50,329 nt of DNA from an uncultured Eubacteriales bacterium (GCA_900545135.1 UQXL01000018.1:1-50329); one strand, 5' to 3'; shown: positions 23,167-31,782, counted from the first letter of the stretch. Program-made: numbers and translations. Notes: generated by a model from the letters alone, not told the origin.

Positions 23167-23236
23167 CGTAAAACGGGTGGTTTATTTGCCGAACCCATAA
23201 AATGGGTGGTTTGTTCTCCGAACCCATAAACCGGGG
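23167..23236. repeat. 30-bp repeat, about 2.4 copies
   Basis: CGTAAAACGGGTGGTTTATT followed by TGCCGAACCC (23167-23196) recurs with small changes as ATAAAATGGGTGGTTTGTTC TCCGAACCC (23197-23225, here written in two parts), then a truncated third copy. Function unknown. Confidence 0.6.
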
Positions 23237-23273
23237 CGTAGGTGTGTGGGGTCTTTGCCTCTCACGCTCCCCG

Positions 23274-23363
23274 TGTGTCCGACTGAGCTCATGTGTTCGG
23301 TTGTGCTTACGTGTTCGGCTATGCTTACGTGTTCGGCTGGGCTTATGTGTCCGGCTGGGCTTA
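23274..23363. repeat. 18-bp tandem repeat, 5 copies
   Basis: Units of the type TGTGTTCGGCTGGGCTTA (variants with CGTG starts) fill 23274-23363. On the minus strand the array would encode a six-residue repeat (P-A-E-H-V-S type), but no ribosome binding site or conserved start supports expression. Minisatellite-like. Confidence 0.7.
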
Positions 23364-23369
23364 TATACC

Positions 23370-23409
23370 CATAAACAAAGCAGCTGCCCCGCAAAAATGG
23401 GGCAGCTGC
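23370..23409 (-). terminator. Terminator of the EF-G-like gene
   Basis: GCAGCTGCCCC (23380-23390) pairs with GGGGCAGCTGC (23399-23409), an 11-bp GC-rich stem. On the minus strand it is followed by CTTTGTTTAT, a T-rich end. It lies 22 bases after the stop of the EF-G-like gene. Confidence 0.85.
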
Positions 23410-23430
23410 CGTGAATTAAATTCTGATATA

Positions 23431-25389
23431 TTATGCTTCTTCTTCAGCTTTGTGGGCTTCGATGATCTTGTTGGCCAGGTGGGCCGGAACTTCCTCATAC
23501 TTTTCAAAAGTCATTACGAAGCTTCCTCTCGCCTGAGTCATAGCTCTGAGGCCGATGGCGTAATCGAAAAGTTCAGCCTGAGGCGCGAGAGCCAGAAGCT
23601 TCTGTCCGCCGTCTGCCTGAGGTTCCATGCCGAGGATTTTTCCTCTTCTCTTGTTCATATCGCCCATTACGTCGCCCATGTATTCGTCAGGAACGTAGAT
23701 TTCCAGCTTCATGATAGGCTCGAGCAGGCAAGGCTTGGCTTCTGCGATACCTTTCTTGAAAGCCAGGGAAGCGGCGATTTTGAACGCCATTTCGTTGGAG
23801 TCTACGTCATGGTATGAACCGTCGTACAGAACTGCCTTTACGTTTACTACCTTGCAACCTGCCAGAGGTCCTTTGTTCATACATTCCAGTAATCCTTTTT
23901 CTACAGCCGGAACATAGTTCTTAGGCACAGAGCCGCCGAACAGTTCTTCGGAGAATTCAAATTCCTTTTCGGACGGCGAGAATCTGATATGAACGTCACC
24001 GTACTGGCCGGCACCGCCGGATTGTTTCTTATGTTTACCCTGTACGTCGGAATTGCCTTTGATGGTCTCTCTGTATGCGATCTTCTGAGGAACAGTCTTG
24101 ACGCTGACGCCGAATCTGTCTTTCAGCTTGGCTAGGATAACTCCCAGCTGTATGTCTCCCTGACCGCCGAGAAGAGTCTGACGCGTTTCTGTATTTCTTT
24201 CAACCACGAACGACGGGTCTTCTTCTCTCAGCTTGTTGAGGCCTGTGGACATCTTGTCGTCCTCGCCCTTGTCGGCGGCTTCTATGGCGATAAAATACGA
24301 AGGCTGCGGATAGTCGAGAGGCAGATATCTTATTATGTCGTTCTTGTCGCAGAGAGTATCTCCGGAAAGGGTGTACTGCAGCTTGGCAACGGCTACGATG
24401 TCGCCCGCCTCCGCGTAGTTGAGTTCGGTCTGATTCTTGCCGCGCAGGAAGAACAGCTTGCCCAGTTTTTCAGATTTTCCGGCTCTTTCATTAAAAACTT
24501 CATCCCCGGAGTTGAGCTTTCCGGTTACGACTTTCATCACGGAAATCTTTCCGACGAACGGGTCTACGATAGTTTTGAACACGAAAGCCGATACTGGAGC
24601 GTCTACGACTGAAAGTCTTTCCACCGGTTCGTTCTTGTCGTTGAAGCCTGCATAAGGGCCGTGCTCAAGCGGCGTAGGAACGTATGTTACCAGCAGATCG
24701 AGCAGACCTTCAAGACCTGAGCCTATCTGGAAAGCAGATGAGCATACAGGTACGATTCCTCCGTCTGCTATGCCCTTTTTCAGTCCTTTCAGAACCTCTT
24801 CGTCGGAGAAGTCGTCGCCGTTGAAGTATTTTTCCATCAGTTCGTCATCAGTCATCGCGATGGCTTCCTTGAGGTCCTCGTCGATTTCTGCGGAAAGCGG
24901 CCAGCTGAAAGGAATCAGCTTGTCGCCGAACTTATCTTTGAGTTCGCCAAAGGTCTTGTAAAAGTCGAACTCATCTTTATCTCTTTTATTTATAACTATA
25001 AATCTTGGAGTCTTATATCTTTCACAGGCTTTCCAAGCGGCTTCCGTACCAACCTGAATTCCCGCTCCGGCGTCGACCATGATGACAGCGGCTTCTGCGG
25101 CTCTCAGCGCCGCGTTTACTTCACCCACGAAATCGAAATATCCCGGAGTGTCGATAAAGTTGATCTTGTTTTCTTTCCAGAGGATAGGAACCACTGAAGT
25201 ATTGATCGAATATCCTCTTTCAATCTCCATCTTATCGTAGTCGGATACAGTATTTCCGTCTTCAACTTTACCCATTCTGTTGATTACGCCCGTCGCCAGC
25301 AGGGCGGCTTCGAGAAATGTGGTCTTGCCGCATCCGCCGTGACCTAATAAAGCAACGTTTCTGATGTTTTCACTCGTATAGCCTTTCAT
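23431..25389 (-). CDS. EF-G-like translational GTPase (paralogue)
   Basis: 652 residues, shorter than canonical EF-G (about 690). The P-loop reads GHGGCGKT instead of GHIDAGKT, then DTPGYFDF (switch 2), and N-K-R-D-K-D for NKxD. Domains II-V follow (G-G-A-G-Q-Y-G-D-V, Y-V-P-D-E-Y-M-G-D-V-M-G-D-M-N-K-R-R-G). The altered P-loop and shortened insert place it in the EF-G-like group of Firmicutes whose role is not settled, perhaps ribosome rescue or a specialised elongation step. GGAGG precedes the ATG. Confidence 0.88.
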   Translation of the reverse strand: MKGYTSENIRNVALLGHGGCGKTTFLEAALLATGVINRMGKVEDGNTVSDYDKMEIERGYSINTSVVPILWKENKINFIDTPGYFDFVGEVNAALRAAEAAVIMVDAGAGIQVGTEAAWKACERYKTPRFIVINKRDKDEFDFYKTFGELKDKFGDKLIPFSWPLSAEIDEDLKEAIAMTDDELMEKYFNGDDFSDEEVLKGLKKGIADGGIVPVCSSAFQIGSGLEGLLDLLVTYVPTPLEHGPYAGFNDKNEPVERLSVVDAPVSAFVFKTIVDPFVGKISVMKVVTGKLNSGDEVFNERAGKSEKLGKLFFLRGKNQTELNYAEAGDIVAVAKLQYTLSGDTLCDKNDIIRYLPLDYPQPSYFIAIEAADKGEDDKMSTGLNKLREEDPSFVVERNTETRQTLLGGQGDIQLGVILAKLKDRFGVSVKTVPQKIAYRETIKGNSDVQGKHKKQSGGAGQYGDVHIRFSPSEKEFEFSEELFGGSVPKNYVPAVEKGLLECMNKGPLAGCKVVNVKAVLYDGSYHDVDSNEMAFKIAASLAFKKGIAEAKPCLLEPIMKLEIYVPDEYMGDVMGDMNKRRGKILGMEPQADGGQKLLALAPQAELFDYAIGLRAMTQARGSFVMTFEKYEEVPAHLANKIIEAHKAEEEA

Positions 25390-25519
25390 TTATTAAGACC
25401 TCCTAAATTTAATTTGCAGTCGTGAATATTATATCAAATATGTTTTTAAAGCACAATAGTTTTTGCAGGACATGTTGCGCGATATGTTCCGCTGTTTTCA
25501 AGCGGTTCAGCCGATGGAC

Positions 25520-25745
25520 AGAAGATATTCACCCGATGCTTGGCAGATGTCCAGACGGTGTTTTGCCGACACCTGGACAACGCTTTGCCGGCGCCCGGAC
25601 GATATTTATCTGATGCACAATTCTGTCGAAATGCCTTTGCCGGAAAAGCCTCGTCGGAAAGTCCTTATCAGAAAGCCCTTGCCGAGAGGTTCTTGGCAGA
25701 AAGACCTCAGTGGAAAACCCGGAAAGCCTGAAAAACCATAAAATC
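25520..25745. repeat. Degenerate short repeat region between EF-G-like and HxlR genes
   Basis: Roughly 22-bp units (GATGTCCAGACGGTGTTTTG, then GACACCTGGACAACGCTTTG) grade into about 15-bp units rich in GAAAGCCCTTGCC-like motifs. No gene is convincing in 25390-25759. The style resembles the 21.1 kb repeat. Confidence 0.5.
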
Positions 25746-25759
25746 CACAAAAGATTATC

Positions 25760-26086
25760 TTAAAAAATATCGTCCCGGTGTTCCTGTCCCCAATGGCAAA
25801 AAGCGTCCAGGACGGGTTCCAGCGTTTTGCCGCGGGTAGAAAGGCTGTATTCAACTCTCGGAGGTATTTCTCCGTAATCTTTCCGTATGATCAGACCATC
25901 CTCTTCCAATTCTTTCAGAGCTTTCGTGAGAGAGCGGTATGTCGCCGTCTCCATATTTCTCAGCAACTCGTTGCAGTGAATCTGGCCGTCAGGCTGCAGG
26001 CAATATAAGATTGAAAGTTTATACTTTACCTGCACCAGAGACTTGGTATAGTAAACTCCTGTGTTTTTTATTACGTTAGCTGACAA
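25760..26086 (-). CDS. HxlR-family transcriptional regulator
   Basis: 108 residues from a TTG start. Winged-helix with V-K-Y-K-L-S-I-L-Y-C-L and E-L-L-R-N-M, then KALKELEEDGLIIRKDYGEIPPRVEYSL, the HxlR signature, and a W-G-Q-E end. HxlR regulators respond to reactive compounds and often control the adjacent oxidoreductase. Here it is divergent from a flavoprotein remnant and nitroreductase, with an inverted repeat between them. The usual N-terminal cysteine is not evident. Confidence 0.88.
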   Translation of the reverse strand: MSANVIKNTGVYYTKSLVQVKYKLSILYCLQPDGQIHCNELLRNMETATYRSLTKALKELEEDGLIIRKDYGEIPPRVEYSLSTRGKTLEPVLDAFCHWGQEHRDDIF

Positions 26087-26147
26087 AACTCTTTTTTTCT
26101 TCCTTTAAACTGCTATTCATAAATGCCCTTTCACTATACTAAAACAT

Positions 26148-26200
26148 AGTACATACACTTAAATACCGTACTTGTTATAAAAATGTTTACATGATACAAT
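26148..26200 (+). promoter_or_regulatory. HxlR operator and promoter of the nitroreductase unit
   Basis: AGTAC (26148-26152) and GTACT (26168-26172) form an inverted repeat. TTGTTA (26172-26177), 17 bases and TACAAT (26195-26200) make a rightward promoter overlapping it. Confidence 0.65.
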
Positions 26201-26240
26201 TTTATGCATACAAAGTCAAGAAACATCGGAGGAGCAGGCA

Positions 26241-26360
26241 ATGAGAATCGTCGCTATAACATGGAATACATACTCCCCGCGCTGGAAGCCGCAGGAGAAG
26301 TTTTCGCAGATCGTATCGAAAATGGCTTTGATATGCAGTATTGACAGGAGGCAAAAATGA
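26241..26360 (+). pseudogene. Flavoprotein (NADPH-dependent FMN reductase-like) remnant
   Basis: Starts with GGAGGAG and ATG 26241 (M-R-I-V-A-I, the usual start of flavodoxin-like reductases), then continues in a frame unlike the family for 39 codons and overlaps the nitroreductase ATG by ATGA. A second frame across 26255-26344 reads like the C-terminus of such a protein (M-E-Y-I-L-P-A-L-E-A-A-G). An internal deletion and frameshift fit. A short expressed ORF cannot be excluded. Confidence 0.45.
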
Positions 26361-26890
26361 GCAAACTATTAGATCGGTTGAAGCAAATCGGAAATGTCCG
26401 CAAATACAAGCCGGACAATGTGCCTCAGGAAATACTCGACCAAATCATCGAAGCGGGGCTTTGCGCCGTCACTGGCATGGGATATCAGAACACAATCATC
26501 ATTCAGGTCACTGATAAAAAAACAAGAGACGAGATTTCAAAGCTGAATTGCAGAATAGGCGGCTGGAAAGACGGCTTTGATCCGTTTTACGGCGCTCCTG
26601 CAATGTTGATCGTATTGGCAAAAAATGACTGGGAAAACCGCGTGTACGACGGCAGTCTTATGATGAGTAACATCATGCTTGCCGCGCACGAACTGGGGCT
26701 CGGCAGCTGCTGGATATACAGGGCAAAAGAAGTATTTGAAACTGAGTGGGGCAAAGACTTCCTGAAGTCTCTGGGCATAGAAGAAGAATATGAGGGCATC
26801 GGGCACTGCGCCCTCGGATATGTTGACGGCGATTACCCAAAGGAGCCAATAAGAAAAGAAAACAGGGTTTTTTACGTCAAGGAGGATTGA
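26357..26890 (+). CDS. Nitroreductase-family protein
   Basis: 177 residues with AGGAGG upstream. N-terminal R-K-Y-K-P-D-N-V-P-Q-E-I-L, mid G-A-P-A-M-L-I-V-L-A, and AAHELGLGSCWI identify the nitroreductase fold binding FMN. Reduces nitro or quinone substrates with NAD(P)H. The divergent HxlR gene probably controls it. Substrate is unknown. Confidence 0.9.
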   Translation: MSKLLDRLKQIGNVRKYKPDNVPQEILDQIIEAGLCAVTGMGYQNTIIIQVTDKKTRDEISKLNCRIGGWKDGFDPFYGAPAMLIVLAKNDWENRVYDGSLMMSNIMLAAHELGLGSCWIYRAKEVFETEWGKDFLKSLGIEEEYEGIGHCALGYVDGDYPKEPIRKENRVFYVKED

Positions 26891-26893
26891 AAT

Positions 26894-27332
26894 ATGCAGC
26901 ACAAAGTCAAGTTAACGGTTATAGATTAAAAATTATACCCGGAGCTTCAGAAAAAATATTGTGCAGACCCCGATTCGGGAGCCTGCCCTTGCTATAACAT
27001 AGGCGATGAATTCATCTTCGAGCGTTACGGAGCGGCAGACGATTTCTGGCATGTAGGATTAAACACTTTAAAGCAGACGGCTCGTGCCGCTGACGGAATC
27101 GCCTCAAGCACCGCTGACAATATCGCTGGAGACCCTGCGTTTCCCCACTGTTCAGAAGCTTGGGACGCTATTTCACGCTATATCTACACAGGTTTGCAGG
27201 GTGGGTCTATCATGCGCGGATGGATGAATGACGAGCGGGTAATGATAGTCTGTTGTTCCGATGGAACAAGGCCCGTCATTTTTAAGATTGAAAGATTGGA
27301 TTATAAGGCGCTTTATATCGACGGGGTTCAAT
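26894..27332 (+). pseudogene. TIGR04076-family protein gene, broken
   Basis: AAGGAGG and ATG 26894 are intact, and the frame reads like TIGR04076 proteins (A-C-P-C-Y-N-I-G-D-E-F then C-S-E-A-W-D-A-I, VMIVCCSDGTRPVIFKIERL). Codon 12 is TAA (26927-26929). Beyond about 27332 the frame becomes antisense to an M20 peptidase remnant, so the 3' end is lost. In-frame stop plus truncation indicate a pseudogene. Programmed readthrough cannot be excluded but is unlikely. Confidence 0.75.
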
Positions 27333-27344
27333 GCGAAAAGTGTC

Positions 27345-27556
27345 AAAGCAATGCATTTTCCCGGTTTTCCCGTGTCTATATCCGCAACCAGCCCGGTATG
27401 AGGCAGCCTTTTATAATCAATGTTCAGTTTGTCCAGATATCCGCAGATGTAATTAGTCGTCTCTTCCTCGCAGAAAGACGGTTCCGCGTGCTTATGTATG
27501 TGTCTTCTCAGCAAGATCAGTTCGTCGTAATAGTCTTTTTCAAGTTTAAATTCCAT
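27345..27556 (-). pseudogene. M20 peptidase/amidohydrolase, N-terminal remnant
   Basis: With AAAGGAG upstream, the frame starts MEFKLEKDYYDELILLRRHI then H-K-H-A-E-P-S-F, Y-K-R-L-P-H-T-G-L-V-A-D-I and G-K-C-I-A-L, the first about 68 residues of an M20 aminoacylase-type protein (normally about 390). After that the frame is antisense to the TIGR04076 remnant, down to a stop at 27173. A deletion joined the two convergent genes near 27332-27350. Confidence 0.7.
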
Positions 27557-27572
27557 TTGCTCAAATCTCCTT

Positions 27573-28382
27573 TTAGTCTGCCTCCGGCCGCTTCATATCC
27601 TGGCAAATTCTTTCTGGCTCATCGATCCCCAGATAATCGTCTACGCTTTCAAAATCATAGCCTTTCCAATCCAGCAATAGCTCAAGGAAAATCTGTCCAT
27701 ACATATTCCTGTAGTCTTCCAGCGCCTGCTCCATGGCTTTTGCTCCGGCTTCTCCGTATGCGCCTATAATACATCCTCTTGCGCAGTCGTACAGATCTCC
27801 TATATGAAAGTCCCAGCTTTTGATGCCTTTCGAGCCGATTTTAGAACAATTTTCCCGGTATTCCTTTTTTTCTGCTTCTCTGGCTTTTAACCCCCGGTAA
27901 TAAAAATCGCACAGCCTGCCGCCGTTGGTTCTGTTTTCGGCTGTCTCAAAAACTATGTCCGGATTGAAACCCCGCACCAGCGCTTCATCTATATGCCGGC
28001 AGTAGGGCTTGCCGTATTCCAGCAGGCCATTTGTCTGCCACACGTCATACCACGGACACTTTCTGGCGAATACGTTTATTTCCTCTGCTTCCAGGTCGAT
28101 TCCTGAATCCATATCTCCGGGGAAAGGCTGCCATTCCTGATAAACCTCGTAATTCAGCGCGGTCAGCGGCATATTGTCCTTTGCCGCACGCCCAGCCATG
28201 CGCCGGCCTCTTCTCATGCCGTACATGACGGTCATATGCCTGATGACCTGTTCCACATCATCATACGAAAGCGAGCGGCAGCTTCTGACGATATAGGCGT
28301 ACAGCATGGCGTGATGTCTGGGGGATAAGGTTTTTCTCATGGTTTCTTTCAGCTCATCGCTTTTCTGTCTCTGTTCTTTCAT
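27573..28382 (-). CDS. L-2-amino-thiazoline-4-carboxylic acid hydrolase-like protein
   Basis: 269 residues from ATG 28382 with AGGTGA upstream. The C-terminal half contains C-P-W-Y-D-V-W-Q-T-N-G-L-L-E-Y-G-K-P-Y-C and later C-D-F-Y-Y, the cysteine and aspartate spacing of the ATC-hydrolase family (PF14196). True ATC hydrolases open the thiazoline ring to S-carbamoyl-cysteine, but most family members have unknown substrates. The N-terminal R-R-G-R-R-M-A-G-R region is basic. It follows an inverted-repeat element and is read apart from AsnS. Confidence 0.7.
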   Translation of the reverse strand: MKEQRQKSDELKETMRKTLSPRHHAMLYAYIVRSCRSLSYDDVEQVIRHMTVMYGMRRGRRMAGRAAKDNMPLTALNYEVYQEWQPFPGDMDSGIDLEAEEINVFARKCPWYDVWQTNGLLEYGKPYCRHIDEALVRGFNPDIVFETAENRTNGGRLCDFYYRGLKAREAEKKEYRENCSKIGSKGIKSWDFHIGDLYDCARGCIIGAYGEAGAKAMEQALEDYRNMYGQIFLELLLDWKGYDFESVDDYLGIDEPERICQDMKRPEAD

Positions 28383-28410
28383 TAAAGTCACCTGCCTTTT
28401 TGTTCTAAAG

Positions 28411-28516
28411 AAAAGACACCGAAAATCATGACGCGGCGGCAGAGGTTTACAGCTATGCGCTCTATGCGCCTCTGTGCAGCGCAGATCCTGCGCAGTGCAC
28501 CCGGCCGGTGTCTTTT
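28411..28516. other. Long inverted repeat with internal hairpins
   Basis: AAAAGACACCG (28411-28421) pairs perfectly with CGGTGTCTTTT (28506-28516) and encloses 84 bases. Inside, CAGAGG...CCTCTG and TGCAGCGCA...TGCGCAGTGCA can form two more stems. It is between AsnS and the ATC-hydrolase-like gene. The outer arms end in T-runs for either strand, so a terminator is likely; a structured leader is possible. Confidence 0.6.
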
Positions 28517-28539
28517 GATATTCGATGTCTTTATATTTT

Positions 28540-29934
28540 TTAGAATTCTGCCGTCTTCGGCGTTCTCGGGAAAGGTAGCACGTCTCTTATATTGCTCATT
28601 CCCGTGATATACATGATGATTCTCTCAAAGCCAAGGCCGTAGCCGGAATGTTTAACTCCGCCGTACTTTCTCAGGTCTAAGTACCACCAGTAATCCTCTT
28701 CATTAAGGTCGAGCTCTTTCATTCTGTTCAGCAGAACGTCAAGGCGCTCTTCTCTCTGGCTTCCGCCTATGATTTCTCCTACGCCCGGAACGAGCAGGTC
28801 ACAGGCGGCAACGGTCTTGCCGTCGTCATTTAATCTCATATAGAAAGCCTTGATATCCTTAGGATAGTCGGTCACAAACAGAGGCTTTTTGAAAACCTCC
28901 TCAGTCAGGAATCTTTCATGCTCTGTCTGCAGGTCAACGCCCCATTCCACAGGATACTGGAACTCCTTGCCGGATTTTTTGAGAATGTCCACAGCTTCCG
29001 TATAAGTCACGCTGCCAAAATCGGAATTAACTATATTGTTCAGTCTCTCGATGAGACCCTTATCTATGAAGCTGTTGAAAAACGCCATTTCCTCAGGAGC
29101 GTTCTCCATAACGTAATTGATGATATATTTGATCATGGCCTCAGCCAGCTTCATATTGTCTTTGAGATCGGCGAAAGCTATCTCAGGCTCTATCATCCAG
29201 AACTCCGAGGCGTGTCTTGCCGTGTTGGAGTTTTCCGCTCTGAAAGTCGGCCCGAAAGTATAGATGTTTCTGAATGCCATGGCGAAGGTCTCGCCTTCCA
29301 GCTGGCCGCTGACGGTCAGGTTGGTTTCCTTGCCGAAGAAATCTCCGCTGTAGTCCACCGTTCCGTCGTCTTTCTTAGGCAGATCGTTCATGTCGAGGGT
29401 GGTCACTCTGAACATCTCTCCTGCTCCCTCGCAGTCGCTGCCTGTAATTATAGGCGTGTGGACATATACGAAGTTCTGTTCCTGGAAAAATTTATGGATA
29501 GCGTAAGCCACCAGCGAACGAACTCTGAAAACCGCAGCAAATGTATTGCTTCTCGGTCTCAGATGGGCGATTTCTCTTAAGAATTCCATGGAGTGTCTCT
29601 TCGGCTGCAGCGGATAATCAGGCGTAGACGCTGCTTCTATGGTTATCTCGCGCGCCTTGATTTCAAAAGGCTGCTTGGCGTTTGGAGTTATGACGACCAC
29701 GCCTTTGACTGCCAGCGCTGTAGCCACGTATGCCTTGGAAATTTCTTCAAAGTTATTTATAAATTCTTCTTCATAAACTACCTGCACGGACTTGAAGAAC
29801 GAACCGTCGTTCAACTCGATAAATCCGAATTTATTGGAGTTTCTGTTGTTTCTCACCCAGCCCCTGACGAGGACTTCCTCATCTTTATATTGTTCGGTGT
29901 TTCTGAAAAGCTCTCTGAGCAATAATTCTTTCAT
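28540..29934 (-). CDS. asnS: Asparaginyl-tRNA synthetase
   Basis: 464 residues. The OB-fold anticodon-binding domain (V-R-G-W-V-R-N-N-R-N-S-N-K-F-G-F-I) is followed by the class II core: motif 2 (F-R-A-E-N-S-N-T-A-R-H) and motif 3 (G-L-G-F-E-R-I-I-M-Y). Charges tRNA-Asn with asparagine. Length is typical. No T-box leader was seen upstream. Stand-alone in this window. Confidence 0.97.
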   Translation of the reverse strand: MKELLLRELFRNTEQYKDEEVLVRGWVRNNRNSNKFGFIELNDGSFFKSVQVVYEEEFINNFEEISKAYVATALAVKGVVVITPNAKQPFEIKAREITIEAASTPDYPLQPKRHSMEFLREIAHLRPRSNTFAAVFRVRSLVAYAIHKFFQEQNFVYVHTPIITGSDCEGAGEMFRVTTLDMNDLPKKDDGTVDYSGDFFGKETNLTVSGQLEGETFAMAFRNIYTFGPTFRAENSNTARHASEFWMIEPEIAFADLKDNMKLAEAMIKYIINYVMENAPEEMAFFNSFIDKGLIERLNNIVNSDFGSVTYTEAVDILKKSGKEFQYPVEWGVDLQTEHERFLTEEVFKKPLFVTDYPKDIKAFYMRLNDDGKTVAACDLLVPGVGEIIGGSQREERLDVLLNRMKELDLNEEDYWWYLDLRKYGGVKHSGYGLGFERIIMYITGMSNIRDVLPFPRTPKTAEF

Positions 29935-30264
29935 CTCTGCATAAACCTCTTACTTTTTGGTTACTTTCAGCGGCTTAAAATCCGCGTATTATTCGTTTAT
30001 TATATAATAAAACCGCGAGGGTTTCAAGGGTTGCTTGGGGTGGATATGTCGATTTTATCTGCTGTTTCTGTCTCTTTTATAAAACGATAACCGTGCGGCA
30101 GTACAGAAAACACAAAATTTTCAGCCATAGATATACGGGCTTGCGTTTGACAGCATAAAAACAGACCCGGCTTTCGCCGGGCCTTTTTCTTCAATGCATT
30201 AATGCGTTCTGATTTTTTCTGTCAGCAAATTTATTTTCTGCCAATCAGTTTAGCTCGAGCAGCC
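29935..30264. other. Intergenic stretch with bidirectional hairpin
   Basis: 330 bases between asnS and the LarA-like gene. No gene visible. CCCGGC-TTTC-GCCGGG (30166-30181) is followed by TTTTT on the plus side and by TCTGTTTTT on the minus side, so it can terminate the LarA-like gene. The rest is AT-rich and unremarkable; no T-box motif was found. Confidence 0.65.
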
Positions 30265-31503
30265 TTATACGATCGTAAATCTTTCAGGCTTGCTCTCTAT
30301 GTAATCCCTGAGGGATTCAGAAACTTCCATTTCCGAAAGCTTGAGAGTGTTCTTGATCTTGACGATCCTGGTCTTTTCAGGCTCGGTTATCTTGAGCATT
30401 TTTACGGCTCCTGCGACCGCTTCTGCTTCGTCGCTCATTACGATAGGAATGTATTCCGTCCAGTATCCGAAGCTTCCGTCGCAGGCAAAGCTGTTGGCAT
30501 AAGTCGACTCGAAATCGATATTGTCATAGACCTCTTTAGTCGTCAGATCAGCCAGTCCGATGCCGCAGGCGTTGCCGTGGCTCTTTTCTGATAATCTCAG
30601 AACTATGGTCTTTCCGATCTTAGGAACGTTTGGCTCGTCCGCTTTAGGGCCGATGAGTCCTACGATGTTAGGGTCCATGCCGAAGCCGGAGATGTCCTTT
30701 CCGATTTCTTCAATGACCAGTATGTCTATTTCCGGGATTCCGATGGACGGCATGGAAGCTTTGGCAAGTTTTAAGAGCTCGGGCTCTCTGTCAAACACTT
30801 CGTCTTTAGTCATTCCCTCGATCAGTTTAACTTTGTCAAAGGAGTTTTCAACGATTCCTATGGCGAAGCCGATATTGCTCTTGTCGAATACGATTTTGGC
30901 GGCCTGCGGAATTATCGTGTTAAAATTCAGAGTACCGCCCTTATGCAGCGATGTACAGCCTTTATGTCTTCCAAGTCCTATGGTGGAGAGCTTGCATATT
31001 CCGCTTTCATAGTTTCCTGTGAATTCTGTGTGCGGCTTTATCCTGTTGATCAAGATAGTCATGTCCGCTTCGTAGGAATTCTTGTCGGTGTAAACGTCTA
31101 TTCCGCCCTCGGTGGTTCCCAGCTTGACGACGTCCATATCCGCCTTGATAGGTACGCCTACCGACTCTTCTGTGATGCCGAAGTCGGCTAAAATCTGCTT
31201 GCAGCCCTCAGGAGTTCCTCCGCCGTGGCTTCCCATCGCAGTTACGATGAAAGGCTCCGCGCCTTTTTCCTTGAGTTCTGTTACGAGCTGTCTGACGATT
31301 ATCTGTATCCTGTCTATCATTCTGCTTCCCACAGCGACAGCTATCTTCTGTCCCGGATGAATCAGCGAAGAAAATTTGTCCTGCTTCAGGATGTCGCTGA
31401 CTCTGGCGGCCACGTCTTCGATCCTGTCGTCTTCAAAATTCTGTCTTACCTTGAGCATCTTGGGCAGTTTAACATTCCTGTCTTCCGGCAACAATATAGG
31501 CAT
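30265..31503 (-). CDS. LarA-like (DUF2088) nickel-pincer racemase-family protein
   Basis: 412 residues from ATG 31503 with GGAGG upstream; a frame start 17 codons earlier lies before this site. The N-terminal domain reads MPILLPEDRNVKLPKMLKVR, then AVAVGSRMIDR and TAMGSHGGGTPEG, typical for the lactate-racemase-like N-terminal domain. The C-terminal domain has RIKPHTEFTG and GRHKGCTSLH. Such proteins bind a nickel pincer nucleotide made by LarB/C/E, but no such genes are nearby. The substrate could be lactate or another 2-hydroxy acid. Confidence 0.75.
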   Translation of the reverse strand: MPILLPEDRNVKLPKMLKVRQNFEDDRIEDVAARVSDILKQDKFSSLIHPGQKIAVAVGSRMIDRIQIIVRQLVTELKEKGAEPFIVTAMGSHGGGTPEGCKQILADFGITEESVGVPIKADMDVVKLGTTEGGIDVYTDKNSYEADMTILINRIKPHTEFTGNYESGICKLSTIGLGRHKGCTSLHKGGTLNFNTIIPQAAKIVFDKSNIGFAIGIVENSFDKVKLIEGMTKDEVFDREPELLKLAKASMPSIGIPEIDILVIEEIGKDISGFGMDPNIVGLIGPKADEPNVPKIGKTIVLRLSEKSHGNACGIGLADLTTKEVYDNIDFESTYANSFACDGSFGYWTEYIPIVMSDEAEAVAGAVKMLKITEPEKTRIVKIKNTLKLSEMEVSESLRDYIESKPERFTIV

Positions 31504-31782
31504 ATTATTTTTACCTCCGTCTATTATATCGATATTTTTTTGGTTTAAGCGCAAAATTCGCCGGGGCGCGGACTTTTTTGTCCGGCTTACGTCCCTTTTA
31601 CATTAAAGCACCTTTTGCACTTTTTTTCAAGTGGGGAATATCTAGTTGCGGTTTTGTTCTTTTAAATTTTTTATCGCCCATTGCACCCCCCCATCTGTGA
31701 TAAAATAACTTTGTTATCATTGTTTATTTTTATTTATCGCTTAATACGAATGAAATGACGAGCGGCAAGGAGAAACATATCT

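Larger units (their letters stand above)
21480..23379. other. Large intergenic region without a convincing gene
   Basis: Between GAPDH and the EF-G-like gene. All frames over 60 codons here are either repeat-driven or lack start signals. It holds the 40-bp palindrome array, 21-bp, 81-bp, 30-bp and 18-bp repeats listed separately. Bases 21480-21780 and 22920-23160 show no structure that I can support. No tRNA was seen. Confidence 0.6.

Noticed and set aside
27194..27769. 191-codon plus-strand frame
   Set aside because: First part is the end of the broken TIGR04076 gene; the rest is antisense to the M20 and ATC-hydrolase genes.
28918..29580. 220-codon plus-strand frame opposite asnS
   Set aside because: Shadow of the asnS coding sequence.
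29935..30160. T-box leader for asnS
   Set aside because: No T-box core (TGGNACCGCG) or specifier-loop pattern found on the minus strand.
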